NCBI RefSeq assembly: GCF_021390575.1
Contig: NZ_JAJEJQ010000002.1
Coordinates: 1,612,001-1,676,000, forward strand
Length of the DNA: 64,000 nt
Origin: Paraburkholderia adhaesiva
GTDB lineage: Bacteria > Pseudomonadota > Gammaproteobacteria > Burkholderiales > Burkholderiaceae
Direction of reading: 5' to 3'
Shown here: positions 17,885 through 27,964 of the stretch, piece after piece
Layout: each line of letters starts with the position of its first letter
Numbering within the stretch: the first letter of the stretch is position 1
Made by a program: the position numbers and the translations under genes
Notes under the pieces: generated by a model
Databases searched by the model: none
The model's input: only the letters and a program-made list of their open reading frames with translations
What the model was told of the DNA's origin: nothing

Positions 17885-19255
17885 TTACTGGAGCATGAAC
17901 GTCTCGTACTCGAGCACTTCGAGTTTGCGGTCGAGCAGATAAAGGCTCGCCACCACCACCACCAGCAACGAAGCGGCGAAACCGTAGCCGTACCATGCGG
18001 GATTCTGCGCGAGCGTGAACGCGGTGAACGTAATGTTGAGCACCACGAACGCGCTGACGCAGCCTGTCACGATCACGCGCCTATCCAGATAGAAGAAGAC
18101 GTTCAGCACGCCCATAAAGACGACCTGCAGGCTCGCGGCAATCACATCGACGTAAAGCAGCGGCAGATACAGCGTCGAAATGCGCAGCCACGACAGTAAG
18201 GCCGGTCCGGCGGCGAACAGCATCATCGCTGCGATCGTCTGCACCTTGATGATTTCCCACAGTCCGTTGCGCAGCGCCTCGACCATCGCGTTGCGCATCC
18301 GCTCGATATGCTGCAGCGATCCGCCCTCGCGCACCGCGTTGTAGAACGCGTCGTAATACTCGACGAAATCGGTTTCGATGCGCAGCAGAAACACCGCCAT
18401 GCCCGGAATGATCGCGAGGTACGCGAGGAACACCGGAATGTCGTAAATGATCGATGCGCGCAGCGGCCCGATCACCTGCTGGCCGGTGCCGGGCGTGTAC
18501 CAGAACATGAACTTGTCGACCCAGATGCCGAAGTTGTACAGGAAGCCGGTGATCATCAACAGCGGATACCGGTAGCGCTTGTCGAACACCTCGAACGAGA
18601 TGAAATGATCGCTGCGGAAGTCGCGATAGATCAGCAGCAGAAGCCCCGCAAGCAGCACGGTCTGGCCGACCACGAAACCCGTCAACAGGCCGTTGAGTCC
18701 GTGATGGCTGAGCGCGATCGAGATGCCGGTAGTCAGCGAGTAACCCACCGCGAACGTCACGAGAATCGCCACGTACTGCTTCATGCCGGACAGGAAAATC
18801 GTCGCGATCCACACGTTCGACACCACCACAAAACCAGCCAGCATCAGCAACCGGTAGCCGGGCGTCTGTCCGGGAAAAAGCAGCCATACGGAGACACCGC
18901 CCAACAGCGTCGCCGCGACGGTTACGACCAGCGCAACCGCATGGAAATTCGGCAGCACGAGTTCGTCGCGCTTTTCAAATAGACGGTCTGACGTGAAGCG
19001 CGTGTACGCGAGTTGCAGCGGCCCGGTCAGCACGAGCGACAGCGCAATGAGCCAGGTCACCGACACCTGGAACTGCGTGATCAGTTCGTTGGGCAACACG
19101 AGCGGCAGGCTCAGTGCACCGATCATCAGGATGCCGACGATCGACAGAATCCACGGCCCCGCGCTGATCAGCCCCGCGTACGTATACGCCTGCATGAGGC
19201 CGAGCAGCGTGTCACGGCGAAGCATCTTGCGCAGTTCGAAACCGATTCCGGCCAC
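17885..19255 (-). CDS. pelG: PelG, inner-membrane Pel polysaccharide exporter
   Basis: This 456-aa protein with about 12 membrane helices is recognisable as PelG from the N-terminal MAGIGFELRKMLRRD and SAGPWILSI patterns. PelG is thought to move the Pel polymer across the inner membrane together with PelD, PelE and the synthase PelF. The start is GTG at 19255, with AAGGAG seven bases upstream. The gap to the pelF stop is only 10 bp. It is the last pel gene, with galE next. Confidence 0.95.
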   Translation of the reverse strand: MAGIGFELRKMLRRDTLLGLMQAYTYAGLISAGPWILSIVGILMIGALSLPLVLPNELITQFQVSVTWLIALSLVLTGPLQLAYTRFTSDRLFEKRDELVLPNFHAVALVVTVAATLLGGVSVWLLFPGQTPGYRLLMLAGFVVVSNVWIATIFLSGMKQYVAILVTFAVGYSLTTGISIALSHHGLNGLLTGFVVGQTVLLAGLLLLIYRDFRSDHFISFEVFDKRYRYPLLMITGFLYNFGIWVDKFMFWYTPGTGQQVIGPLRASIIYDIPVFLAYLAIIPGMAVFLLRIETDFVEYYDAFYNAVREGGSLQHIERMRNAMVEALRNGLWEIIKVQTIAAMMLFAAGPALLSWLRISTLYLPLLYVDVIAASLQVVFMGVLNVFFYLDRRVIVTGCVSAFVVLNITFTAFTLAQNPAWYGYGFAASLLVVVVASLYLLDRKLEVLEYETFMLQ

Positions 19256-19265
19256 GTCGTTCTCC

Positions 19266-20834
19266 TTACGCGCTTGTGCTGGCTGTTGCGGGCTGCGCTG
19301 GCGCGCGGTCGGGCATCGCGGTCAGCTTCGTGTACAGATTGCGGTACGAGCCGATCATCTGGTCCTGCGTGTAATAGCGCTCGACACGCTCGATTCCCGC
19401 ACGCTGCGCCGCGTGCCAGTTCTGCTCGTCGAGCAGATCGAGCGCGGCCTGAGCAAGCGCACGCGGATCGGCAATCTGCACGACGCGGCCGGCGGCGCCG
19501 ATCGCCGCGTCGTCGCCATCGAGGCCGTAGATCAACTGACGGCACGAGCCGACGTCGGTCGTCACCGAAGGCACGCCCGCCGCGAAGCCTTCCAGCACGA
19601 CGAGCGGCAACGCTTCGGAAATCGAACTCAGCACCACCACGCCGCACTTCGGCAGTAATTCGTCGATCTTCTGGAACCCCAGAAATTTCACCTTGTCATG
19701 CAGACCGAGGCTCTCGACGAGCGCATGGCATTCGGACGCGTACTCCTGGTCTTCTTCCTCGGGGCCTGCGATCCACGCCTCCGCCTCAGGCATTGCGCGC
19801 ACCACGGTCAGCATCGCGCGGATGAAGGTCTTGATGTCCTTGATCGGCACGACGCGGCCAATCAGGCACAGCGTCTTCGGCACACCCGGCGCGCGTTTCT
19901 CGCGCAGCGGCGTGAGTCGCCCGAGATTGACACCGTTAGGAATGCTAGACGTTTTTTCCTCCGGTGCACCATCGATCACCTGACGTAGCCGGTTGCCTTC
20001 GTAGAGCGCAGTGATGTCGTCTGCCGCCTCGTAGCACACGCGGCCAAGCGTCTCGAAGAAGCGCACCCACAACTCGCGGAAGTAACCGACTTGCGATACG
20101 TCGCGTTCGAAAATGGTCCGGTTGTCGCGAATCCACTGGCTCTGGAACAGGTCGATCTTGCGCTCCTTCGTGTAGATCCCGTGCTCCGAAACGAGCAACG
20201 GCCGACCGTGACGATAATGCGCAAGCGCGCCGAGAAAGCCCGCAAAACCGGTCGATACCGTGTGAAGCACGCGCGCCCTGGGCAGCCCTTCGGCGACTCG
20301 CGCGAGCTGCCACAACGGCTTGTGCATGATCCGCACGGTCCAGAAGTAATCGACGAACGACGGATCGGTGCAGAACTGCCGGAACTGCGCGCTCACGTAG
20401 CGCCACGCTTCCTTCGAATACAGGAACGCGTCTTCGGCCAGCGCGCCGCCGGGGCGCAGATCGTCCAGCATGCCCTTGAGCACCAGGCCTGCCTCGGCGC
20501 GCTGCGCGGGATCGCGCAGGTGATCGTGCAGCTGCGCCGCACGCGCGAAAGCGTCGGGGTCGCCATGCTGGGCCGCGATCGCAGGCGGCGGCGGAAACTC
20601 GTATAGATAGTGCGCTTCCAGATGCACGACGTTGTCGGGCAGCGCATAGGACATCTTCGGATAGTCCTCCGGCCGGCTGCCGAGAAAGCACAGCGCGAAC
20701 GTGTATTCCGGAAACGCGCGGATCATCTGGTTAACCCAGCTCGAAACGCCGCCGCTAACGTAAGGAAACGTGCCTTCGAGCAATAGCAGGATGTCCGCCG
20801 ATTCGGCCTGCGGGAATTTGGCTGGAGACGTCAT
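19266..20834 (-). CDS. pelF: PelF, Pel polysaccharide glycosyltransferase (GT4)
   Basis: This cytoplasmic glycosyltransferase (522 aa) uses UDP-sugars to polymerise Pel. The N-terminus reads LLLLEGTFPYVSGGVSSWVN, characteristic of PelF. The C-terminal GT-B donor site has the EX7E motif SISEALPLVVLEGFAAG and GRVVPIKDIKTFI. The ATG at 20834 (MTSPAKF) lies 10 bp after pelE; the longer frame to 21176 reads through pelE in another phase and was discarded. The last 15 residues are an Ala/Pro-rich tail. Confidence 0.95.
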   Translation of the reverse strand: MTSPAKFPQAESADILLLLEGTFPYVSGGVSSWVNQMIRAFPEYTFALCFLGSRPEDYPKMSYALPDNVVHLEAHYLYEFPPPPAIAAQHGDPDAFARAAQLHDHLRDPAQRAEAGLVLKGMLDDLRPGGALAEDAFLYSKEAWRYVSAQFRQFCTDPSFVDYFWTVRIMHKPLWQLARVAEGLPRARVLHTVSTGFAGFLGALAHYRHGRPLLVSEHGIYTKERKIDLFQSQWIRDNRTIFERDVSQVGYFRELWVRFFETLGRVCYEAADDITALYEGNRLRQVIDGAPEEKTSSIPNGVNLGRLTPLREKRAPGVPKTLCLIGRVVPIKDIKTFIRAMLTVVRAMPEAEAWIAGPEEEDQEYASECHALVESLGLHDKVKFLGFQKIDELLPKCGVVVLSSISEALPLVVLEGFAAGVPSVTTDVGSCRQLIYGLDGDDAAIGAAGRVVQIADPRALAQAALDLLDEQNWHAAQRAGIERVERYYTQDQMIGSYRNLYTKLTAMPDRAPAQPATASTSA

Positions 20835-20844
20835 GGCATCGTGG

Positions 20845-21987
20845 CTAAAGGGTCGGGGTTTCGTACGGCGCGTGCCAATAGTCGAGCACCGCCTGCAATG
20901 TGGGCAGCGAACCGTGCTGTTCGACTTCTGCGAGCAACTCGCGCACGCGCGCATAGTCGCGGCGCTGGTACGCGACCTCGGCGAGATACGGCAGCATCCG
21001 CTCGCGCGGAAAACCACAATCGATCGCACGCTGCAGCATGTCGGCGGCGGCATCGAGGTTGCGCTGGTCCAGCGCGAGCCGGCCGCGAAGGCGCCACAGC
21101 GACGCATCGGACGGATCGGCTTCCAGTGCGGTGCTCGCGTACGCGTCGGCCTGGTCGGCCGCATTGCGATACACATCGCCCTTCACGAGGTGCTCGTAGA
21201 TCAGCTCGCTGTACAGCGCGGCAAGCGATTTGTTCGCGAGACGCAGCTCGTCTCCGGTCGCGGCCGGCTGCGACTTGCCATCGATCCGCGCGCGCTCGGC
21301 AAGGATGCGCTGCGTGAGCCCCTTTTCGCGGTTGTCGAGAATGCCGTATGCGAGCAGCCGGATGTCGTCGAGCGGATCGGCCAGCATGCTTTGCAGCAGC
21401 GGTGACACCGTGCGCGCGGGCATCGACTGCATCGCGATCAGCGCGGTCATCCGGAACGACGTGTCGAGGTCCGCGTTCTGCAGTTCCGCCTTCAGCCGCG
21501 CGCCGCGGCCGTACGACACTGTGCCCCTGATGTTCGCCGTAAACTCCGGCTCGAAGACTTGCTGAATCGGCAGATAACGCTCGCGGCGCGGCAGCTTCGT
21601 CCCCACGGCGATTGCGCAAAGCGTGCAGACCAGGCCGCCGAACGGCACCGCGAAGTTGAATACCCAAAGATAGCCGAACAGCGTGATGCGTGGCCTGCGG
21701 TAACGCGCCAGCATGAGGCGCGCGCTGCCCGCGGCGATCAGCAGCGCCGCGACGGCCTGCAGGCCAAGGCACACGAGCACCAGTTGCGTGTTCGTCTTCG
21801 CGGCGAGTGCGCCCGACTGCGTGACCAGTTGCCCGGCGAGCACGTTTGCAGACGTATCGGCGGCGCCGTGTGCTGCGACCACGACAGCGACGATCTGCAC
21901 GGCGAGGCCCGCCGCGATAGCAAGACCCGCAAGCACTGCCGTCACGACACGCAGCACGCCGCGTTCGGTTTCGTCAGGCGCGGACAT
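20845..21987 (-). CDS. pelE: PelE, membrane-anchored TPR protein of Pel synthase
   Basis: This 380-aa protein has two N-terminal membrane segments (about residues 18-40 and 65-85), a further hydrophobic stretch near 105-125, and a C-terminal helical-repeat (TPR-like) region: SDASLWRLRGRLALDQRNLD and RMLPYLAEVAYQRRDYARV. Position between pelD and pelF and this topology match PelE, which scaffolds the synthase complex. The ATG at 21987 overlaps the end of pelD by 14 bp. PelE is poorly conserved, so identification leans on synteny. Confidence 0.9.
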   Translation of the reverse strand: MSAPDETERGVLRVVTAVLAGLAIAAGLAVQIVAVVVAAHGAADTSANVLAGQLVTQSGALAAKTNTQLVLVCLGLQAVAALLIAAGSARLMLARYRRPRITLFGYLWVFNFAVPFGGLVCTLCAIAVGTKLPRRERYLPIQQVFEPEFTANIRGTVSYGRGARLKAELQNADLDTSFRMTALIAMQSMPARTVSPLLQSMLADPLDDIRLLAYGILDNREKGLTQRILAERARIDGKSQPAATGDELRLANKSLAALYSELIYEHLVKGDVYRNAADQADAYASTALEADPSDASLWRLRGRLALDQRNLDAAADMLQRAIDCGFPRERMLPYLAEVAYQRRDYARVRELLAEVEQHGSLPTLQAVLDYWHAPYETPTL

Positions 21988-23446
21988 TGCACAACTCCAG
22001 CAGACGCCGCAGCGCGGCGACCGGTTGCTCGCCAGGAACGGCGATCGCGTGCTCGGCCACCTGCGCCGACTCGAAATCGATGCCAAAGCGCGCGCGCATG
22101 TTCTCTTCGATCCGCAGCAGATAGCCGTCGACCGCACCTTCACCGGAAAGCGGCATCAGCGTCAGCATCGCCAGATGCTGACCATCGCGAATCGCCCATT
22201 GGGAATCAAGCGCACGCCGCGTGCGCAGCACGTGCTCGAACAGCGCCTCGCTGCGCTCGCCGGTAGGAAAGACCAGCGCGACCAGCGACGACGGCATCCG
22301 CGTTTCGCGCACGAGATGCGCGAGCCTCACATAGTCGAGCGCGAACGCGTAAGGACAGCCCGGAAACGCTTGCAGGATCTCCTGAGTAACGGCCGCATGA
22401 CGCACGCCGTCCGAATAGTGATGGCACAGCACCAGCAGGAACTGCAGGTTGTCGATCGTCAGCGCGAGAAACGGCATGCTGTGCACGACGACGACTCCGA
22501 CCGGCGTCTTCTGCGTATCGACGAGCGGCACACACGCAACATACGCCGAACGCGCCGCCTGCTGCTGCTCGATCGAGCCGACGTGCACCAGCGTGCCCGT
22601 GCTGAGCGCCTCGCGGATCAGCGGATCGTCCGGATCGAGCGCGAACGGCGCGCCGATCGACGCCGCGGGCTGCGCCACCGGCGCATGACCGCGCCATCCG
22701 TACACGCTTGCGCGCTCTAGCTGGCAGGCCTGCGCGGCCGTGTCGAGAAACAACTGCGCGCCGCGCAGCGGCACATCCCCCTGGTCGGCAGGCGGGTCCT
22801 GCGCCAGCGCGACCTCGCGCAGTTTCAGCAGCGCGTCGCGCAGCGTCGCGGGCCGGCTCATCAGATCCTGTTCGAGCCGCTCGTGCGACAGCCGCAGCAT
22901 GAACTGATTGCGCGTGAGGATGGAAAGCTGCTCGGCGAGATACTCGTTCGCCGCTCGCCCTTGACGCAGCCGCGTGATCCAGATGTCGCCGAATTGCCCG
23001 CACAGCATCGTCAGCACGAAGCCGCCGAAGAAGAAGCCGATCGGAAAGGCCCCTTGAGCCACCGCGGCCACGGAAATATGCAGCCGCCCGACGAGTTGCG
23101 TGGAGATGCCGCCCGGATACAGCGCGTACCACGACGCGAGCACGATCATGCCCGAGAACGCGCCGAAGATCGTGCCGTAACGCAGCGCGATCACGATCGG
23201 CACGATCCAGATCCACGGGCCGCCCGTGCCGATCAACAACGGATCATGCGGAGCAAACGCGGCGCATAGCGCGATCGACGCGAGAGTCGCGACGACCGTT
23301 TCCGCGAGCGCCACCGCAACGCGCCGCGCACCGCCGCGCGGCGGCGCAACAAAACGCGCCCAGCGCGGCCCAGCGCCCGCGCCTTGCGAAGGACGGCGCT
23401 TGCGTCCTGCGCGCGAAGGGGTCTTGTTCTGTGCCTGCGTGCTCAT
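21974..23446 (-). CDS. pelD: PelD, c-di-GMP receptor of Pel synthesis
   Basis: This 490-aa protein has a basic N-terminus, four membrane helices (about 45-150), a GAF-like domain (about 200-340) and a degenerate GGDEF domain (about 355-490). In P. aeruginosa PelD, Arg367-x-x-Asp370 and Arg402 bind c-di-GMP. Here RALD at Arg411-Asp414 and Arg445 in YLLRIEE fall at the same spacing, so post-translational activation of Pel by c-di-GMP is likely retained. No catalytic GGDEF signature is present, as expected for a receptor. The ATG at 23446 was chosen; the frame extends three codons more without an RBS. It lies 66 bp after pelC. Confidence 0.94.
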   Translation of the reverse strand: MSTQAQNKTPSRAGRKRRPSQGAGAGPRWARFVAPPRGGARRVAVALAETVVATLASIALCAAFAPHDPLLIGTGGPWIWIVPIVIALRYGTIFGAFSGMIVLASWYALYPGGISTQLVGRLHISVAAVAQGAFPIGFFFGGFVLTMLCGQFGDIWITRLRQGRAANEYLAEQLSILTRNQFMLRLSHERLEQDLMSRPATLRDALLKLREVALAQDPPADQGDVPLRGAQLFLDTAAQACQLERASVYGWRGHAPVAQPAASIGAPFALDPDDPLIREALSTGTLVHVGSIEQQQAARSAYVACVPLVDTQKTPVGVVVVHSMPFLALTIDNLQFLLVLCHHYSDGVRHAAVTQEILQAFPGCPYAFALDYVRLAHLVRETRMPSSLVALVFPTGERSEALFEHVLRTRRALDSQWAIRDGQHLAMLTLMPLSGEGAVDGYLLRIEENMRARFGIDFESAQVAEHAIAVPGEQPVAALRRLLELCNVRA

Positions 23447-23512
23447 CGTCCACACCTGGCCGGTAATGCGCGTACCCGTGTACTGCGGCGCTCTGCGCTC
23501 ATGGTCGCCACC

Positions 23513-24067
23513 TCACCGCGCAAGCGGCCCGAGCAGCTCGCGTTCGAGCTTCTGTCCGACGCCCGACACCGATTCGCGGCTCCATCCCGTCCGGCTGCCG
23601 CTGGTGCTCCAGACCACCTTGCCGCTGTCCACCTCGACGACATTGAATGTGAGCCCGACGGCCGGCTCGCCGTCCACGCCCACCTTGTAGCGCCATTCGT
23701 TGACCGCACCGGTCAGCACGTAATGCGCGTGCTGCTGCCGCGCCCAGTCTAGCCCTGACTGCTGCTGGTCCGGCTTCGCCGGATCGAACAGCGTTTCGTC
23801 ATCGGCCGACGATGGATAACGCGTAACGTTCGTGTAGCCGTACGACACCATCAGGCTGTGCGCGATCGACGCGGCGCGCTGGCCGGCTTGCGGCGTTTCG
23901 GTGTTGTTCGCGAGCGGCAGCACTACCCAGTTGTCTTCTTTCGTGAAGGCCGCCTTGCCGCCGCGGTCCGTCACCGAGCAACCGCCGAGCACACCAGCGG
24001 CGATCAACAGCGCGCCGGCCACGGAGGCGGCGCGCATCCTCGTACGGCAACCGATCAGATCACTCAT
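23513..24067 (-). CDS. pelC: PelC, outer-membrane-associated lipoprotein of Pel export
   Basis: This 184-aa lipoprotein has the lipobox VLGGC at Cys30. The body shows the PelC-like pattern WVVLPLANNTETPQAGQRA, a YVLTGAVNEWRYKVGVDGEP segment and KVVWSTSGSRTGWS, resembling CsgG-type periplasmic folds. PelC forms a ring at the outer membrane that guides Pel to the PelB porin. GGAGAG precedes ATG 24067. It sits 51 bp after pelB and 66 bp before pelD. Confidence 0.93.
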   Translation of the reverse strand: MSDLIGCRTRMRAASVAGALLIAAGVLGGCSVTDRGGKAAFTKEDNWVVLPLANNTETPQAGQRAASIAHSLMVSYGYTNVTRYPSSADDETLFDPAKPDQQQSGLDWARQQHAHYVLTGAVNEWRYKVGVDGEPAVGLTFNVVEVDSGKVVWSTSGSRTGWSRESVSGVGQKLERELLGPLAR

Positions 24068-24118
24068 TTTTTCTCTCCGTGCTGGCAGTTTCTGGCAATT
24101 CATGGCAATTCGCCTTCG

Positions 24119-27100
24119 CTAGTAGAACCATTGATACCGGATACCCACTTCCTTGACCGAGGTGGCGTTGGTCGCCGACACGCCCTCGTACGAGCCGTAA
24201 ATGACCGCCTGATCGCCGCCGAACACGCTGCCGGCGGCGCCGACCAGGACCTGCCCCGACCACCCCTGGCGCGAATCGTGCAGCGGTCCCGCCGAAAAGA
24301 ATGGCCGCCAGCCCTTCGAGTAGTGGTACGGCTCCCGCAGGTCGTCGCCGAACGAAAACAACAGGCCGGCCTGGGTGAAGGTCTGCGGCATGAACGCCGC
24401 CGCATTGAAGGGGACGGTGGGCGGTATCAGCGGGCGCAGCGCGTCGCCCGGCGTGCCGTTCGCGTTGTACTGGCCGTGCGCGAACACGACGCGCACCGTG
24501 TAGTCGGGATAATCGACCTTGATCTTGTAGCCGCCCTCCAGCTCGACCAGATGACCGTCGCCGAGCGTCGACCGGTCCTGTCCGTGAAAGCGCGCGTACT
24601 CGTAGCGGCCGCCGGCAAACCAGTACGAGTTGTAGCGGTAATTAAAGCCTAGCGATGCGATGTCTTTCGTGCCGCCTACCTGCAATTGCGTCGTCTCGGT
24701 TGCGGCCTGGTTGTAGCCGAGCGCCCAGTTGAGCGTGAGGGACTGCGACCACGTGTACTCGCCTTCGACGCGCGCAGTCACGAAATCCTTGAACGCCTGG
24801 CGTCCCCCGAGCGTGATCCGCTCTTCGTCGTACTGACCCTGATGGCGATAGATCCCCTCGAACAGCCGGTCTGACTTCGGCACGTTCGGCATCTCGAGCG
24901 CATCGGCCCACTGGTCGCGCTGCATGTAGCGCAATTGCAGCGACTGCGAGGGCGTGAGACGCAGGCTGCCCGTCACCGATTCCTCGGTGAACCGCAGCGG
25001 GCCTTGATCCACGTAGCGCAACGCCGCACCGACCGCCTGCGCGCTGCGCATCACCTGGTCGCTCAACTGGCTTTGCATGACCTCGTCGTCGGGAAGACGC
25101 GTCAGCGAATCGAACGCGTTGCTTTGCGCGTAGGTGTAGCGGCCGGTCAGCGCTTCGGCATCGACCTTGTTTTGCCGCGGCACCTGGTCGGGCACAGAGT
25201 CGAGCAGGCGTTCGAGCGTATTCACGTCGCCCTCCTCGATTGCCAGTTGCGCCTCGGCATACACCGGCCGCGCGCTTTTCACTAGATACTGCCGCGTGAG
25301 CCATGCGCGCTCCATGTCGCTTTCACCCAGATCCTGCGCCCACGAAATCGCCGCCTCGCGCGCGATCGACGAATACAGCATGCGTTCACGACGCAACGCC
25401 TGTTGCTTCGCAGGCGGCAGCTTGCTGAATTCGCTCATATCGCCGAGTTCGGACGCGGCCTCGGTCGGGGAAGCCGTACCGGTGATGTGCTTGCGGTCCG
25501 CGCGCAGCAACTCGATCAGCAGCGCGCGCGAGTGATCGCCCGTCGAAAACAGCTGCGCGAGCGACACCATATGGCTCATGCGTTCTTCCGGGTCGGTCCC
25601 GGACGTGTCGTCGTCTGACGCCGTCGACAGCGGTGCGTCGCGATGCAGGGCCATCTCGATCCACACGCCACGGCGCACGCGCCACGCGTCGTCGGTGCGG
25701 CCGTTCAGTTCGAGCGCATCGGCCCACGTGAGCCGCCACAGCGGGTCCTTGATCGACGTCGGCGCCTGCTTGTGCAGGTAGTACAGCACATGTCGACCGT
25801 CACCCAGACGCTGGTACGCCGCCGCATACGCACCCCACAGCGACGGATTGCCGTCCGCCTCCGACGCATACCTGCGCAGCGCGCGGCGCAGTTCGACCGA
25901 GGTGCCGCGATCGTTGAGGTCCCAGATGTACGCGGCTGCCGCTTCGATATTGTCGGGTTCGAGCGCCACCGCGCGGCGCACGTCGCGGGCCGCCCCCGGC
26001 ATGTCGCCCAACTGGCGACGGTACTCGGCGCGCGCGAGCAGGAACGCCGCCGATTTTTCAGCCGCCGCGCGCTGCTCTGGCGTCAGCGCATCAAGCATCG
26101 CCGCAATCCGCCCCCATGCGCGCGCACGCTGGTAGTAGTACATCGCCTGCTGCAGCATCCGCGGGTCGCCGCTTTGCCGGTAAGCCAGTTCCGCGATGCG
26201 TCCGGCGTCGATCGGCGAGTTGTCGAAGAAGCTGATCATCGCGTCGTAGTCCCCGGCGGCGAGATTGCCCGAATCGATCAGCGTCCGGTAAGCCGCCCTC
26301 GCAGCGTCGCGTTGCTGGACGATCATCGCGAGCTTCGCATTGAAGCGCCAGAATTCGCCGTCGTCTTTCGCCGCGCCGCGCTGCGCTTCCTGCATCGCTG
26401 CCAGCGCAGCTTCGAACTGGGTGCGTGTGTACAGAATCAGTGCGATTTTCCGGCCATACTCCGCCTTCGGGCCGTAGTCATGTTCGAGCGTGCGCCACGT
26501 GCCCAATGCGAGATCGTCGTCGCCCTTGCGCTCGGCGAGCACCGCATAGCGTACGAGCAGCGGCTCGCGCATCGTCCCTCGCGCGTGGGCCATCAGGAAG
26601 CGCAAGCCGCCGTCCGGGTCGGCGAGACGCTCATACGCGGCGACGACCTGATCCACGAGCTTCAGATCGGTCGGCGAAAGCTCCGATTGATGCAGCATCG
26701 CCGCGAGCGTCGCGGCGTCGTCGTTGAGGCCGGGTGCAAGGCGCGCAACCTGTTTCCACGCGTCTTCGTCGCCGCTCGACTGCGCGAGCGCGAGCCAGTT
26801 GCTCAGCGCAACACCCGGATCCTGATTCCACTCCGCGACTTGCGCGAGGCGCTTGCGCCAGAGGTTGGACTGCGGGTCCTTGTCGAGCGCGCGCTTCGCG
26901 ACGCGCTCGGCGTTGGCCACATCGCCATTCGCGAGGAACACGCTGTAGGCGAGGTCTTCGTCGGCAGTATTGGGCGGCGCAGTTGGGGCAGCACCCGGCG
27001 CCGACGCCGCTACGACCCGCAACAGACGCCCCACGTACCCGGCCCTGAACGACGCAAGCATGACGCGCGGCGCTTCGATGTCGTCGTCCTCGCGACGACG

Positions 27101-27964
27101 GCGGCGCAACGATATTTTCAGAAGGCGCTTGACGTAAATCTCGGCCACGTCGGGACGGCCCGCCGCCATCGCGAGGCGCGTGAGATAGCGGAGCGTGTCG
27201 GGGTCGTCGGCGAGATCGCCGATATGGCGATTCGCGGCTTCGAGCGCCTGCGGCAGCAGGTTCCCCGACTGCAGCGCACGCAGGCCCGCAAGAAAGAGCG
27301 TCCGGCGCTCACCGAGCGTAGGCGCATCGGCTTGCGCGGAAAACCACGCGTCGGCCGCTTCCTGATACTGGCCATTCCCGAGCAGCACTTCGGCATCGGC
27401 CACGCGCCACGCTTTCGCATTCGCGGGATCGGCCGAAACAAGCTGTTCATAGAACTTCGCCGCGAGCGTCCCGTCGTTCAACGAGCGCGCCTGGCCGGCC
27501 AGCGTCGCCAGTTGCTCGTTGCTCCACTTGAAGCCCGCGGCGTTGCGCAATAGCGTGTCGAACGCGTCGATGCGCGCCGCGCGCTTCGGATCGTCCTGCG
27601 CCAGTTCATACACCTGGCGCTGCGCGATCGACAGCCGGATCGCGAGCGCCATCTGCGGCGCACCCGGCGCCTTCGAGCGCGCAAGCCTCTCTAACGTGCG
27701 CTGTGCGTCCGCGATGCGCGAGCCTTTCAGATACTGATTGGTCAGTTCGGCGAGTACGTCTGCGTTGTCGGGATCGGCGCGCAGCCATGCTTCGAGATAC
27801 GCGATCGTGAGGCTGCCCGCATCGTTCCCGCCGAGCAGCCGCGCTTCGAGCTTTTCGCGCGGAAACGCGAGGACGAGCATCAGCGCGACCAGCGCGCCGA
27901 ACACGGCGATCACGGTCGGCGAAAAGAGCCGTTGACGGTCAGGATCCGCAGGCGACGTCGACAT
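24119..27964 (-). CDS. pelB: PelB, TPR scaffold and outer-membrane porin for Pel export
   Basis: This 1281-aa protein has one N-terminal membrane helix (FSPTVIAVFGALVALMLVLA) and many TPR-type repeats over residues about 50-900. A C-terminal beta-barrel of about 330 residues has alternating aromatic strands and ends in Tyr-Gln-Trp-Phe-Tyr. The same plan is known from P. aeruginosa PelB (1193 aa). The ATG at 27964 (MSTSPADP) overlaps the end of pelA by 26 bp. The long plus-strand frame at 25643-27553 is antisense shadow. Confidence 0.95.
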   Translation of the reverse strand: MSTSPADPDRQRLFSPTVIAVFGALVALMLVLAFPREKLEARLLGGNDAGSLTIAYLEAWLRADPDNADVLAELTNQYLKGSRIADAQRTLERLARSKAPGAPQMALAIRLSIAQRQVYELAQDDPKRAARIDAFDTLLRNAAGFKWSNEQLATLAGQARSLNDGTLAAKFYEQLVSADPANAKAWRVADAEVLLGNGQYQEAADAWFSAQADAPTLGERRTLFLAGLRALQSGNLLPQALEAANRHIGDLADDPDTLRYLTRLAMAAGRPDVAEIYVKRLLKISLRRRRREDDDIEAPRVMLASFRAGYVGRLLRVVAASAPGAAPTAPPNTADEDLAYSVFLANGDVANAERVAKRALDKDPQSNLWRKRLAQVAEWNQDPGVALSNWLALAQSSGDEDAWKQVARLAPGLNDDAATLAAMLHQSELSPTDLKLVDQVVAAYERLADPDGGLRFLMAHARGTMREPLLVRYAVLAERKGDDDLALGTWRTLEHDYGPKAEYGRKIALILYTRTQFEAALAAMQEAQRGAAKDDGEFWRFNAKLAMIVQQRDAARAAYRTLIDSGNLAAGDYDAMISFFDNSPIDAGRIAELAYRQSGDPRMLQQAMYYYQRARAWGRIAAMLDALTPEQRAAAEKSAAFLLARAEYRRQLGDMPGAARDVRRAVALEPDNIEAAAAYIWDLNDRGTSVELRRALRRYASEADGNPSLWGAYAAAYQRLGDGRHVLYYLHKQAPTSIKDPLWRLTWADALELNGRTDDAWRVRRGVWIEMALHRDAPLSTASDDDTSGTDPEERMSHMVSLAQLFSTGDHSRALLIELLRADRKHITGTASPTEAASELGDMSEFSKLPPAKQQALRRERMLYSSIAREAAISWAQDLGESDMERAWLTRQYLVKSARPVYAEAQLAIEEGDVNTLERLLDSVPDQVPRQNKVDAEALTGRYTYAQSNAFDSLTRLPDDEVMQSQLSDQVMRSAQAVGAALRYVDQGPLRFTEESVTGSLRLTPSQSLQLRYMQRDQWADALEMPNVPKSDRLFEGIYRHQGQYDEERITLGGRQAFKDFVTARVEGEYTWSQSLTLNWALGYNQAATETTQLQVGGTKDIASLGFNYRYNSYWFAGGRYEYARFHGQDRSTLGDGHLVELEGGYKIKVDYPDYTVRVVFAHGQYNANGTPGDALRPLIPPTVPFNAAAFMPQTFTQAGLLFSFGDDLREPYHYSKGWRPFFSAGPLHDSRQGWSGQVLVGAAGSVFGGDQAVIYGSYEGVSATNATSVKEVGIRYQWFY

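Noticed and set aside
25643..27553. 636-codon plus-strand frame opposite pelB
   Set aside because: Antisense to pelB, Arg/His rich, no family pattern.
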